Assembly (NCBI GenBank): GCA_020632995.1
Contig: JACKEN010000009.1
Coordinates: 62,001-126,000 of the forward strand
DNA from: Deltaproteobacteria bacterium
GTDB lineage: Bacteria > Myxococcota > Kuafuiibacteriia > Kuafuiibacteriales > Kuafuiibacteriaceae
DNA length: 64,000 nt
Direction of reading: 5' to 3'
The notes under the pieces are model-generated. The model saw nothing but the letters and a program-made list of their open reading frames with translations, made no database searches and was not told where the DNA came from. Both the position numbers and the translations under genes were made by a program. Shown here one piece after another: positions 8,846 through 17,616 of this stretch (position 1 is the first letter of the stretch; every line of letters starts with the position of its first letter).

Positions 8846-11557
8846 TCAAGGCGCGGGCACCCGCACCACGTCCATCGAGCCGACCATCTGCGAGAACGCG
8901 ACGCGTCGGCCGTCCCCCGACACCTTCGGACAGCACACCCAGCCCGAGACGCGGGGCTCGAGGCGCCGCTCGGTGCCGTCGAGGTCCACCACGCTGAGGT
9001 AGGACTCCTGCGCGAGGATGCTGACGATCAGCGCGTCGCGGTCGGGGATCCAATCGAGGAACTGCGCCAGGCGGAGCGGAGACAGCGGGAGCTGCTCGAT
9101 GCCCGGACGGTCCTCATCGATCAGGAAGATCTGCCAGTGGAAGGCGACGGCGAGCTGGGGCCGCGCGCCACGCACCGCCAGGCTCGGCGGCTCGAGGTAG
9201 CTCGTGGGCACGACGAGGTCTCGCACCTCGCGGCGCTCGGTGAGCTGGTTGGTGTCGGGATCGTAGCGGTGGAGCACGACGTGCTCGCCGCGCGCGTCCG
9301 CGATCCAGCACCGCGGCGGCGCCCCACCGGCATCGCACGCGACAGCGACCTTGTTTGGCCCGGGCTGGCCGCCAGCTCGAAAGGAGATCTGGTGGGCGAG
9401 CTGTGGCGGCCCCGGGCGAGGGGGGCGCCCCGCCTCGAAGAGCTGAAGTCGCGCCATCGCGACGGTCGCGGTGGAGGCGGTCCGCGTGATCGACCAGGCG
9501 AGGTACCGCACGGCGTCGACCGCGACCGGGTCGCTCAGTACGCCGTGCTCGGGCACCCAGTCGGGCGTCGTCCAGCTGCGCGCGCGCACGTCGAGCGCGC
9601 GGATCCCGTCGCTCGCGCGCAGCGCGAGGAGTCGGCTGCCGTCGCCCGACCACCCCATCACGCGATCGTGTGAGAGGGCGGCGAAGGCGTTGACGCGCGA
9701 GATGGCCGGCGGGTCGTGCTCGAGCTCCAGGTCGCCGAGCCGCACCTCCATCGCGTGGCGGATCCGCATCATGTAGAGCGCATCGTCCTCTTCGACGAAC
9801 CTCAGCTCATAGACCGAGCTCGAGGGGAAGGTGGCGATGGCGGGGGCGACGCCTTCGACCCGCGGATCGAAGATCCGGAGGACGGAGGCGCTCGCGTCAT
9901 CTTGGCTCCTCTGGGCGAACGCGAACCGGCCCTCCGGGAGCCCCGCCACCGCGCAGCCGCCGAGCGACTGACTCACGGGGCCCACCGGCAGCCGCGCCCG
10001 ACCGCCAGTGCGCGGATCGACCGAATGGAGCCAATACAGGCCCTTCGCGTCCACCGCCCCCACGACGAGCTGATCCGGACCCGGCCCCCAGCTCGCGCAA
10101 CCAAACGTGCCATCCGGCCCTACGGAGAGGCGGCGGCCGCTGAGGTCGATCACCGCGAGCTCGCCGCTCGTCGACACGAGCAAGCGCTCTCCCGCCGGAT
10201 CTATCGCGAGCACGTACCCGGACGGGAGGAGGTCGCGCACCCGGCCCGAGCCGAGATCCAGTCGGACCGCGCGGACCGAGCCGTCATCGGTCCCGACGAG
10301 GGTGATGGCCAGCCACTCGCCGTCCGGGCTCCACAGCGTGTCCTGGATCAGCGTCCCGGCCGGGGGCCTCCAGTCGGCGAGCGTCGCGCCCGCCAGGTCC
10401 GCCACGAGGACGCGGTGCTTCTGGGTGCGGAGGTAGCGCTGCCCCGTGCCCGCGAACTTCAGGACCGCATCGAGCTCCCACGCGAGCATCGATTCCGGGA
10501 GCTGGACCTCGTGCGGCCCGGCCTCGCCCTCCGCCCCGGTCCGTGCGACGAGCCAGCCCCCCGCCGCGGCGAGCGCCAGCCCGAGGATGAGCGCACCGCG
10601 CACCCGCCGCCTCGTCCCGACGAGCGGGGTCTGCCTGGAGGGGATGGACGGCACGGTGCGCGGGCCGACCGGAGCGATGGTCGGCGCGAGCGGCGGTGCC
10701 ATCGGGTGTCCCTCGAGCTCGAGCGCGGCGAGCGCCGCCTCGACCGCGCGGGCCGACGCCGGGCGCGCCTCGCGGTCCCGGCGGAGGCACGCCTCGACGA
10801 GCTCGGCCAGGGGGGCCGGGACGTCGACCCGGAGCGCGGTGAGGGGCGGCACCTCGTCCTGGCCCTGCGCGATCAACACCGCGAGCGGCGTACTCCCCTC
10901 GAACGCCGGTCGCCCCGCGAGCACCTCGAACAGCACGCACCCGAACGAGAACAGATCGCTCCGCGCGTCGAGCGGATCGCCCGAGAGCTGCTCAGGCGCG
11001 ATATAGCCCGGCGTCCCCACGATCCGGCCCGCGGTGGTGGTGACCTTCGACGCGGTCGAGTCGAGCTGCTTGGCGATGCCGAAGTCGAGGACGGCGACGC
11101 GCCCCGACTCCGAGACCACCACGTTGTCCGGCTTGAGATCGCGGTGGAGCAGGTTCCGGTCGTGGGCGGCGCTCAGGCCGGCCGCGATCTGCCGCCCGAT
11201 GTCGACCGCCTCGCCGATCGAGAGGGCGCCCACGCGCTCGACCCGCGCGCCGAGCGTCTCGCCCTCGACGAGCTCCATCACCAGGTAGAGGCGGCTCTCG
11301 GTCTCGCCCGCCTCGAACACGGTGGCCACGTTGGGGTGATGGAGCTTCGCCGCCGTCCGCGCCTCGCGCACGAAGCGACGGCGGTAGTCGGGCTCGAGCG
11401 CGAGCGCCGGATCCAGGAACTTGATCGCGACCCGTCGCTCCAGCCGCAGATCCTGCGCCGAGAACACCAGCCCCGTCGCGCCGCGCCCGAGCTCGTGCTC
11501 GAGGCGGAAGTGGTCGACGATCAGGCCCTCCCGCGGGGTGGTGGATGCGCCCCGCAC
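8846..11557 (-). CDS. Transmembrane Ser/Thr kinase with beta-propeller sensor
   Basis: This is a 903-residue protein. Residues 17-275 are a complete Hanks-type kinase: Gly loop GRGATG at 25-30, Lys46 in VAIKF, HRDLKPDN with Asp140, DFG at 158-160 and GTPGYIAPEQ. One transmembrane helix lies at about 319-338. The extracytoplasmic 560 residues are beta-rich with repeated SPDGEWLA/DPAGERLLV-type blades, like TolB/WD40 propellers. The GTG start at 11557 lies 1 base after the stop of the sigma-54 activator and has AGGAGAG upstream, so translation is coupled. The propeller probably senses a periplasmic ligand or wall state, and the upstream FHA protein is an obvious candidate substrate, though this is inferred. 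Confidence 0.92.
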   Translation of the reverse strand: MRGASTTPREGLIVDHFRLEHELGRGATGLVFSAQDLRLERRVAIKFLDPALALEPDYRRRFVREARTAAKLHHPNVATVFEAGETESRLYLVMELVEGETLGARVERVGALSIGEAVDIGRQIAAGLSAAHDRNLLHRDLKPDNVVVSESGRVAVLDFGIAKQLDSTASKVTTTAGRIVGTPGYIAPEQLSGDPLDARSDLFSFGCVLFEVLAGRPAFEGSTPLAVLIAQGQDEVPPLTALRVDVPAPLAELVEACLRRDREARPASARAVEAALAALELEGHPMAPPLAPTIAPVGPRTVPSIPSRQTPLVGTRRRVRGALILGLALAAAGGWLVARTGAEGEAGPHEVQLPESMLAWELDAVLKFAGTGQRYLRTQKHRVLVADLAGATLADWRPPAGTLIQDTLWSPDGEWLAITLVGTDDGSVRAVRLDLGSGRVRDLLPSGYVLAIDPAGERLLVSTSGELAVIDLSGRRLSVGPDGTFGCASWGPGPDQLVVGAVDAKGLYWLHSVDPRTGGRARLPVGPVSQSLGGCAVAGLPEGRFAFAQRSQDDASASVLRIFDPRVEGVAPAIATFPSSSVYELRFVEEDDALYMMRIRHAMEVRLGDLELEHDPPAISRVNAFAALSHDRVMGWSGDGSRLLALRASDGIRALDVRARSWTTPDWVPEHGVLSDPVAVDAVRYLAWSITRTASTATVAMARLQLFEAGRPPRPGPPQLAHQISFRAGGQPGPNKVAVACDAGGAPPRCWIADARGEHVVLHRYDPDTNQLTERREVRDLVVPTSYLEPPSLAVRGARPQLAVAFHWQIFLIDEDRPGIEQLPLSPLRLAQFLDWIPDRDALIVSILAQESYLSVVDLDGTERRLEPRVSGWVCCPKVSGDGRRVAFSQMVGSMDVVRVPAP

Positions 11558-11558
11558 C

Positions 11559-12863
11559 CTAGCCTCTCCTGAAGCTGGAGACCGAGACCCCGTGCCGCTT
11601 GGCCCGGCGGTAGAGCTGGCTCCGGCCGATCCCGAGGCGCGCGGCGGCGGCCTCGACGTCCCCCTCGGCGGCGCGGAGCGCCTCGAGGAGCGCCTCCGCC
11701 TCGGCCGGCGTCGCCTCCTCGCTCGGCCCGCCCTCGCCTGCGCGCGCGATGGACGAGAAGCGCTCCTTGCCGAGCACGCGTGCCCCATCGGCCTCGAAGA
11801 GGGCGCGCTCCATCGCCGCGTGCAGCTCACGCACGTTCGCCGGCCACGGGCGGAGGCAGAGCTGCTCCATCGCGTCGGGGCTGACCTCGACGTCACCCTC
11901 GCCCACGTCGAGGAGGAAGCGCTGAACCAGCGCCGGCACGTCCTCGAAGTGCTCGCGGAGCGGCGGGAGCCGCACCACGAGCCGCGCGATGCGGCCGTAC
12001 AGGTCGAGCCGGAACAGCCCGTCGGCGACGCGCCGCTCGAGGTCGGCGTTGGTCGCCGCCACGACGCGGAAGTCGACGGGGGTCTCGTCGGTGGTGCCGA
12101 CCGCGCGCACGCGGTGCAGCTCGAGCACCCGCAGCAACTTCGCTTGCGCACCGAGGGAGAGCTCTCCGATCTCGTCCAGGAGGAGGGTCCCGCCGTCGGC
12201 CGCGCGCACGAGGCCGGTGCGCGGCGCCTCGGCCCCGGTGTAGGCCCCCTTGGCCGCGCCGAAGAGCTCGGCCTCCGCGAGCTCCGCCGGGAGCGCCGCG
12301 CAGTTGACCGCGACGAAGGGCCCACCGGGTCGCGCACCCGCGTCGTGCAGGAGCCGCGCCGCCAGCTCCTTCCCCGTCCCGGTCTCGCCGAGGACGAGCA
12401 CGGTGCTCGGGCTCGCGGCCGCGCGCACGAGGCGCGCGCGCACGTCATCGAGCGCGAAGCCGCCGACGAGGGGCGCCTGCCGGGGATCCAGCTCGCTCGC
12501 CGCGTAGGGCCACGCCTCGAAGTAGCGCAGGAGGGTGTCGCCGACGCGGATCAGGTCGCCGTCCGCCAGCGCCCGGGACCGCACCCGCCCACCGTTCACG
12601 AACAGGCCGTTCGCGCTGCCGAGATCACCGATCGTGGTGACGCCGTCGGCGAGCTCGAACGCCGCGTGCCGCCGCGAGATGCCGGGATCCTCGATCGCGA
12701 TGTCGGTGGCCCCCTCGCGGCCGAGGAGGGTCAGGCTCGGGCCGAGGACCCGGAACCGGTGGCGGTCGACGTCGGGCCCGAAGAACTCGAGCACCCCTCG
12801 CGGCGCTCGGCGCTGGTCGACGGGCTCCGACCGAGGGGAGCGAAGGGTCGCGAAGTCGCTCAC
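11559..12863 (-). CDS. FHA-domain sigma-54-dependent transcription activator
   Basis: This is a 434-residue enhancer-binding protein. Residues about 22-115 are an FHA phosphothreonine-binding domain (LLGRE, ISRRHAAF, GSANGLFVNG). Residues 135-365 are the AAA+ sigma-54 domain: Walker A GETGTGKE at 159-166, loop GAYTGA at 206-211, Walker B GGTLLLDEI at 224-232. A Fis-type helix-turn-helix (AAARLGIGRSQLYRRAKR) ends the protein. The sigma-54 contact loop reads GAYTGA rather than the usual GAFTGA; Tyr is conservative. Start is GTG. FHA replaces the receiver domain, so activity should respond to Thr phosphorylation, most simply by the kinase encoded immediately downstream. Confidence 0.93.
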   Translation of the reverse strand: MSDFATLRSPRSEPVDQRRAPRGVLEFFGPDVDRHRFRVLGPSLTLLGREGATDIAIEDPGISRRHAAFELADGVTTIGDLGSANGLFVNGGRVRSRALADGDLIRVGDTLLRYFEAWPYAASELDPRQAPLVGGFALDDVRARLVRAAASPSTVLVLGETGTGKELAARLLHDAGARPGGPFVAVNCAALPAELAEAELFGAAKGAYTGAEAPRTGLVRAADGGTLLLDEIGELSLGAQAKLLRVLELHRVRAVGTTDETPVDFRVVAATNADLERRVADGLFRLDLYGRIARLVVRLPPLREHFEDVPALVQRFLLDVGEGDVEVSPDAMEQLCLRPWPANVRELHAAMERALFEADGARVLGKERFSSIARAGEGGPSEEATPAEAEALLEALRAAEGDVEAAAARLGIGRSQLYRRAKRHGVSVSSFRRG

Positions 12864-12886
12864 ACCCGGGGCGTAGGTGCAAAACC

Positions 12887-12898
12887 CGCACCGGTGCG
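12887..12898. repeat. 12-base perfect palindrome upstream of the activator
   Basis: CGCACCGGTGCG is self-complementary and lies 24 bases before the GTG of the sigma-54 activator, in the 99-base gap behind the amidase gene. On the minus strand it is followed by GGGTTTT. It could be an operator (possible autoregulation) or a minimal terminator for the amidase gene; neither is proven. Confidence 0.3.
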
Positions 12899-12962
12899 AT
12901 GCGCGTAGCCGATCTGATTACAGGGATTACCAGCAGGTAACAGCGACCTGGCGGGGCGAGTG

Positions 12963-14537
12963 CTAGCGGCGCTCGAAGCGGACGGCGTCGGCGATGACGT
13001 AGCCGGTGCCGGTGGTCCAGCAAGACGCCTGGACCGCCCACTGATCACCCGAGTTGAAGCTGTAGGTGCCCAGGCTGACCCACTGGGCGCCGCGTTGGCT
13101 CAGGTTCCGGTGCACGGTGGTCCGGCCCCCCGCGTGGTTCACGAAGAACGGCGCGTCGTTGTTGTAGCCGTTGCCGGGCACCCGCGTGAACACCTCGTAG
13201 CGGCCGGCGGCCGGCACGTTGACCTTGAACTCCGCCAGGTCACTCACCTGGCCGGGGCTCCGGTAGCGGTAGTTGGCGCCGATCCGGCCCGAGGCCCACG
13301 ACGACACGCCCCAGTTGCTGCTCGCGCGGAAGCGGCCCGAGGTGGCGTTGTCGACGGTGATGACGGTGGGGGTGGTTCCTCCGCCACCACCGCCGCTCCC
13401 GGCCGAGATCGCCGCGAGGTACGAGGTCCACGGCCAGTTCGGGCCGGGGTCGGTGCGGTTCTCGGGCTGCAGCTTGCCGTGGGCCACGATGTGGTACCGG
13501 TCGCGCGGGATGTTGTGGCGCCCGGTGATGTCGCGGACGAGCGACACGCTGCGGTTGATCTGCGCCGCCGGCCACGAGCTCTGGGACGCCCGGCCGCCGT
13601 GCTCGATGCCGATCGAGAAGGTGTTCACCGACTGGCCGTTGCGCGCGGGCAGCTGGTTGCCGTTCAGGCTCTTCCTGTAGCTGGCCGCCACGTGCCAGGC
13701 GCGGTTGTTCTCGTCGACCAGCTGGGCCACCTGGCCGCCGTTCTCCTTCACCACGTAGTGGGCGGAGGCCTGGGCCTGGCTCTGGCGCAGCCAGCCAACG
13801 CAGCCGCTGTAGGCCCCCTCGCAGGTGTGGATCACCACCATCTCCACCCGGCTGCCGCCGCGGGAGTTGTAGTTGGGCGAGGGCAGCCAGGTGACGCCGG
13901 CCGCGCTGAGGCCCGACGCCTGCTTGGCGATCATGCTCTCGGCGTCGGGGTCGTTCCGCCCGATGACGAAGGTGCTGCCGTCCTCCATCGGCACCGCGAG
14001 GCCGGTGCGCACCTTGAACATCACGTCGGTGGCGTACTCCTGGGCGAGGTCCTCCTCGAGGTGCCCGAGCCGCGCGAGGGCCGGCGCCCACGCCAGCGGA
14101 TCCAGGCGCGAGGTCTCGTCGAGCCCGGCCTCGTCCGCGTAGCGGGCCAACAGCGCCGCGCCCGCGCGCAGGTTCACGCGGTCGTCGGTCTTCACCACCT
14201 CGACGTCCTCGCCCACCAGCTCGGCCGCGGCGGCGAGCTCGTCGCCCCTCAGGCCCATGAGGCCGTAGGGTGCAGGCTGTCCTTCGAACTCCACCTCGCC
14301 GATGGCGGGCTCGAGCGCGGTCTCCGTGTGGGCCACCGCCTTCAACACGTCCACCGGGATGCCGGCCTCGGCCGCCGCCTCCTCGAACAGGAGGGCGAGC
14401 GTCGAGTCCTCGGCCACCTCGGGACCGCTCCCCGGCTCGACGGACACATCGTAGTGCTCGCCCTCCGGGATGCAGCCCACCGTGAGTACGAACGCGCAAC
14501 CCACGAGGGCGGCGCGCGGAAGCTTCGTTCGGCTCAT
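12963..14537 (-). CDS. N-acetylmuramoyl-L-alanine amidase lipoprotein with golvesin-like domain
   Basis: This is a 524-residue exported peptidoglycan hydrolase. The signal ends LTVGC (Cys22), a likely lipid site. Residues 45-215 are helical with a transglycosylase/lysozyme-like feel (IPVDVLKAVAHTETAL, GLMGLRGDEL). Residues about 228-375 are the amidase_2/PGRP fold with Zn ligands His237, His353 and Asp363; the 10-residue spacing in HGKLQPENRTD matches AmpD-type amidases. A Gly-rich linker (GSGGGGGG) leads to a C-terminal golvesin-like beta domain (about 395-524; VPAAGRYEVFTRVPG). It should cleave between MurNAc and L-Ala at the envelope, with the golvesin part binding polysaccharide. Upstream is a 99-base gap with a hairpin. 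Confidence 0.9.
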   Translation of the reverse strand: MSRTKLPRAALVGCAFVLTVGCIPEGEHYDVSVEPGSGPEVAEDSTLALLFEEAAAEAGIPVDVLKAVAHTETALEPAIGEVEFEGQPAPYGLMGLRGDELAAAAELVGEDVEVVKTDDRVNLRAGAALLARYADEAGLDETSRLDPLAWAPALARLGHLEEDLAQEYATDVMFKVRTGLAVPMEDGSTFVIGRNDPDAESMIAKQASGLSAAGVTWLPSPNYNSRGGSRVEMVVIHTCEGAYSGCVGWLRQSQAQASAHYVVKENGGQVAQLVDENNRAWHVAASYRKSLNGNQLPARNGQSVNTFSIGIEHGGRASQSSWPAAQINRSVSLVRDITGRHNIPRDRYHIVAHGKLQPENRTDPGPNWPWTSYLAAISAGSGGGGGGTTPTVITVDNATSGRFRASSNWGVSSWASGRIGANYRYRSPGQVSDLAEFKVNVPAAGRYEVFTRVPGNGYNNDAPFFVNHAGGRTTVHRNLSQRGAQWVSLGTYSFNSGDQWAVQASCWTTGTGYVIADAVRFERR

Positions 14538-14607
14538 GAGGATCCGGTAACAGAGCCGGTCCGGCGCCGGTACCCCGGGTGGGCGACAATTCAGGTTGCA
14601 TCAGCGC

Positions 14608-14629
14608 GATGTGGACGGAGGTCCACATC
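14608..14629 (-). terminator. Hairpin after the Ig-repeat lipoprotein gene
   Basis: GATGTGGAC and GTCCACATC form a perfect 9-base-pair stem with a GGAG tetraloop, starting 8 bases past the stop of the leftward lipoprotein gene. There is no T-run, so it may be a weak terminator, an RNA stabiliser or an operator for the amidase gene that starts 71 bases further on. Confidence 0.4.
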
Positions 14630-14636
14630 AGAGGTT

Positions 14637-17030
14637 TCAACCCCCTGGCGTCACTGCGACAGCGGGCGTGAAAGTGTAGGTGCGCCCCTGCACGTCGTTG
14701 GCTTCGCAGAGCTGCATGCATCTGGGCAGGCCGACCTGCACGAGCCCCTCCGGCCCCTCCAGGCCCGCGAAGAAGCTCAGGCCGCTGTCGAAGGCGAGAT
14801 CGCCGTACGCGATGACCACCTCACCGCCCGACGAGATCTCGACGCGAACGGTGACGGAGGGACGAGCATCGCCCGCGAGGGCCAGCCCCTCCAGCGCGAT
14901 GATCATGCGCTGCTGCTGCGCGCTCGCGTCGTCCTCGATCCACCACCGGACGTTGGACGCCGGCAGCAAGCGCAGATCCATCCCCACCGCCGCCACCAGC
15001 GCGTTCGGCGCCCGCGGCCCCGCCGGGTCGGTGAGGTTGCTGCCGCTCTCGTCGGTGGGGAGGAAGCTCAGGTAGCCGTTCGTGGTGAGCAGCAGCCCGT
15101 GGAAGGTGCGCGCGAAGAACGGGAACGAGAACGGGAGCTCGAGCACCGCGAAGCCCTCGTCCCGGGCCGGCTGCGCGCTGTAGGGGAGGAAGTGCACCGC
15201 CTCGGCCGCCGCCGGCGCCGGCTTGTCCTCGGTCGACGTCTCGTGCACGTCGAACGCGTAGCCCGCGCCCACAGTGCAAGTTGGACTGCAAGAGTCCCCC
15301 GCCGCGCGGTTGCCGTCGTCGCACGCCTCGCCTTCGTCCTGCACGCCGTCGCCGCACTCCGGCCCGAAGACCTGCGCCGACACCGTGTAGTCCCACGAGA
15401 GCCCACCTGGGAGGCCGGCCATGGTGACCCGGATCCGGTAGTCCCCCACGTCGAGGTGGCTGAGCTCCAGGATCGGGCACGTCCCCTGGGGGCTCACCAC
15501 CATCGTGCCCACGACCGTGCTCGCGCGTCGGACCTCCACCTCCATGCCGGCAACGCAGGCCTGGTTGACGCCGGGGTGCAGCGACACGCGCATGCGCTGG
15601 TCGGGCTGCTGCAGCCCCACCACGTACCAGTCCACGTCCCACACCGGCCCGACCCCGATCACCGACCCGGTGCGGGCCATGTTGAAGAGCTCGTTGGGGT
15701 TGGCCTGGGTGTCGTTCGGCTCGGACTCCCGGAAGTTGGGCAGCGTCATGAGCTCGCCCACCGCCAGGCCGCCCCCCGGCACGACGGCTTGCACGGTGAT
15801 CGGCGTAGCTTCACTGGAGGACACGCGGGTGCTGTATTGGCTGTCGCCCGGCGGCACTGGGAAGACCCCACCGCCCACCGCGACCGTCACCGCCGCGTTG
15901 GCGGGCTGCACGGACCAGTGCACCGTCACCTCGACGCCCTCATCCGCCCCGTCGATCGGCATGATCAGGGGCTCGACGGTCGGTGGGCGGGTGAAGGTGG
16001 GCGCGGGCGGACGGGCGGTCACCGTCAGCACCGCGCGCTTCGTGTCGGGCACCTTGTTGGGGGCGCTCGCCACCACCTCCACCGGCGCGGTGCCGGGGTT
16101 GGGGCTGAGGAGCATGCGCCCCTCGAGCACCGCCTCGGGGTCCGACGTGGTGTAGAACGTGTTGCCACCGGCCTGGAGCTGGACCTGGTCGGCGTTGGCG
16201 GTCCGCCAGCGGAGCACCGCGTTGTCGCCCTCCTGGATGGTGGCCGAGGCGGGGTTGAAGCTCGCCTCGAGCACCGCCGGCCCCGGCTCCACGAGGACCT
16301 CCACCGTGACCGTCTTCGCGACCGCCGACGGCAGGCCGTCTGCGATCAGGGTGAAGGTGGTGGTGACATCGACCACGACCTCGACCGTGCCCTCGGCCTC
16401 CAGCCCCGTCTCGATCACCTCGTCGCCGGCCTTGAGATCCACGCGGGTGGCGTTGATGGTGGACCAGCTCAGCTGCACCTGCCCCCCCGCGGACACCTGG
16501 GTCGGGTTGGCGGTGAAGCCGGTGATGGCCACCTCGCCCGGCGCCGCGACCTGGATGAGGACCTCCTCCGTGTCGATCCTCGCCCCGTCCTGCGCGCTCG
16601 CCTCCAGCCGCACGTAGGTGTCGTTCACGAGCCGGGACAGGCGCACCCGACCGGCCTGGGGCGACTGATCGTCCAGGTAGATGGGCTGGTCCTGACCGCC
16701 GACCTCGGCGCGGATCAGCTCGACCTTGTCGGCCCCCGAGACCACGAACTCCACCTCGGACTCCCCGCCCTCCTCCACCACGTCGGGGGTGGCGCGGAGC
16801 ATCACCACGGTGGGCAAGGTATCGTCGCGAGGCTCGCAGACCCCACCCGTGCACTCCTGGCTCAGCAAGCAGGGCCGCTGGGCATCGCAGGTAGCCTTGC
16901 ACTTGCCGTCGGCCCCGACGGCCGAGGCCTCCGGGCAGGTGGCGGGCGCTGGGGGGTCCTCCTTGCAGCCCGTGAGGGCGAGACCGCTGGCCAGCGCGAC
17001 GGAGAGGGCGAAGATGGGGCGGGCGCGCAT
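14637..17030 (-). CDS. Large surface lipoprotein with Ig-like repeats and Cys-rich repeat
   Basis: This is a 797-residue protein with a canonical lipobox LTGC (Cys22). Residues 25-70 are Cys-rich. Residues about 75-420 hold four Ig-like or PKD-like beta repeats (for example VSAGGQVQLSWSTINATRV and IQEGDNAVLRWRTANADQV). Residues about 430-555 resemble a pre-peptidase C-terminal domain (ESEPNDTQANPNEL). A myxobacterial CGDGVQDEGEACDDGN repeat follows near 560-590. The last 200 residues resemble a nidogen-like domain (LLLTTNGYLSFLP, SSGGEVVIAYGDL). No catalytic motif is visible, so an adhesin or structural role is likely. It may be cotranscribed with the 2Fe-2S gene 33 bases upstream. Confidence 0.88.
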   Translation of the reverse strand: MRARPIFALSVALASGLALTGCKEDPPAPATCPEASAVGADGKCKATCDAQRPCLLSQECTGGVCEPRDDTLPTVVMLRATPDVVEEGGESEVEFVVSGADKVELIRAEVGGQDQPIYLDDQSPQAGRVRLSRLVNDTYVRLEASAQDGARIDTEEVLIQVAAPGEVAITGFTANPTQVSAGGQVQLSWSTINATRVDLKAGDEVIETGLEAEGTVEVVVDVTTTFTLIADGLPSAVAKTVTVEVLVEPGPAVLEASFNPASATIQEGDNAVLRWRTANADQVQLQAGGNTFYTTSDPEAVLEGRMLLSPNPGTAPVEVVASAPNKVPDTKRAVLTVTARPPAPTFTRPPTVEPLIMPIDGADEGVEVTVHWSVQPANAAVTVAVGGGVFPVPPGDSQYSTRVSSSEATPITVQAVVPGGGLAVGELMTLPNFRESEPNDTQANPNELFNMARTGSVIGVGPVWDVDWYVVGLQQPDQRMRVSLHPGVNQACVAGMEVEVRRASTVVGTMVVSPQGTCPILELSHLDVGDYRIRVTMAGLPGGLSWDYTVSAQVFGPECGDGVQDEGEACDDGNRAAGDSCSPTCTVGAGYAFDVHETSTEDKPAPAAAEAVHFLPYSAQPARDEGFAVLELPFSFPFFARTFHGLLLTTNGYLSFLPTDESGSNLTDPAGPRAPNALVAAVGMDLRLLPASNVRWWIEDDASAQQQRMIIALEGLALAGDARPSVTVRVEISSGGEVVIAYGDLAFDSGLSFFAGLEGPEGLVQVGLPRCMQLCEANDVQGRTYTFTPAVAVTPGG

Positions 17031-17063
17031 ACGCCCATCATGCCAGAGGCGGGGGGAGCGCGA

Positions 17064-17567
17064 TCAACCCTCGTCCTGCCCCAAGGCGACCCGGCGGGCC
17101 TCGGCCTGGAGCTGGGCGGCCCGGCGCACGGCGTCGAAGATCTTGGTGTACCCCGTGCACCGACAGAGGTTCCCGGACAGCGCGAGGCGCATCTCTTCCT
17201 CGGTCGGGTCGGGCCGCTCGTTGAGCAGGGCCTTGGCCGACATCATCATGCCGCTCTGGCAGAAGCCGCACTGCAGGGCCCCGCTCTCGTCGAAGGCGTC
17301 CTGCACCGGGTCCATCTTGCCGCGGTGGGCCAGCCCCTCGATGGTGGTGATCGCCTTGCCCCTGGCCGCCACCGCGAGGGTGAGGCAGGCCAGCACGGGC
17401 TTGCCGTCCACCAGGACGGTGCACGCCCCGCAGTCGCCCTTGTCGCAACCCTGCTTGCTCCCGGTGAGGCGGAGCTCGTAGCGGAGCGCCTCGAGGAGGG
17501 TCCAGTGGGGGGGAACCGCGACCTCGTAGTCGTCGCCGTTGACCTTGAGGGGAAGGACGACCTTCAC
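17064..17567 (-). CDS. 2Fe-2S small subunit of a xanthine oxidase-family molybdoenzyme
   Basis: This is a 167-residue cytoplasmic protein with both iron-sulfur sites of the CoxS/IorA family. The plant-type cluster is C41, C46, C49, C61 (GCDKGDCGACTV) and the second is C100, C103, C135, C137 (CGFCQSGM and CRCTGY). GTG 17567 is chosen because residue 2 onward matches the family's N-terminus; the longer frame would add 36 unrelated residues overlapping the adjacent gap. In this family the small subunit passes electrons between the molybdenum large subunit and the FAD subunit. No large or FAD subunit gene is next to it here, so its partner must be elsewhere or it has been repurposed. Confidence 0.93.
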   Translation of the reverse strand: MKVVLPLKVNGDDYEVAVPPHWTLLEALRYELRLTGSKQGCDKGDCGACTVLVDGKPVLACLTLAVAARGKAITTIEGLAHRGKMDPVQDAFDESGALQCGFCQSGMMMSAKALLNERPDPTEEEMRLALSGNLCRCTGYTKIFDAVRRAAQLQAEARRVALGQDEG

Positions 17568-17616
17568 GGCGGGGACCCTAGTCCGAAAAGGGCTGAGATG
17601 TCCCGACCGTTGTTGG

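Noticed and set aside
14584..14610. Possible sigma-54 -24/-12 promoter before the amidase gene
   Set aside because: The GG and GC dinucleotides are not at the required 10-base spacing with consensus neighbours.
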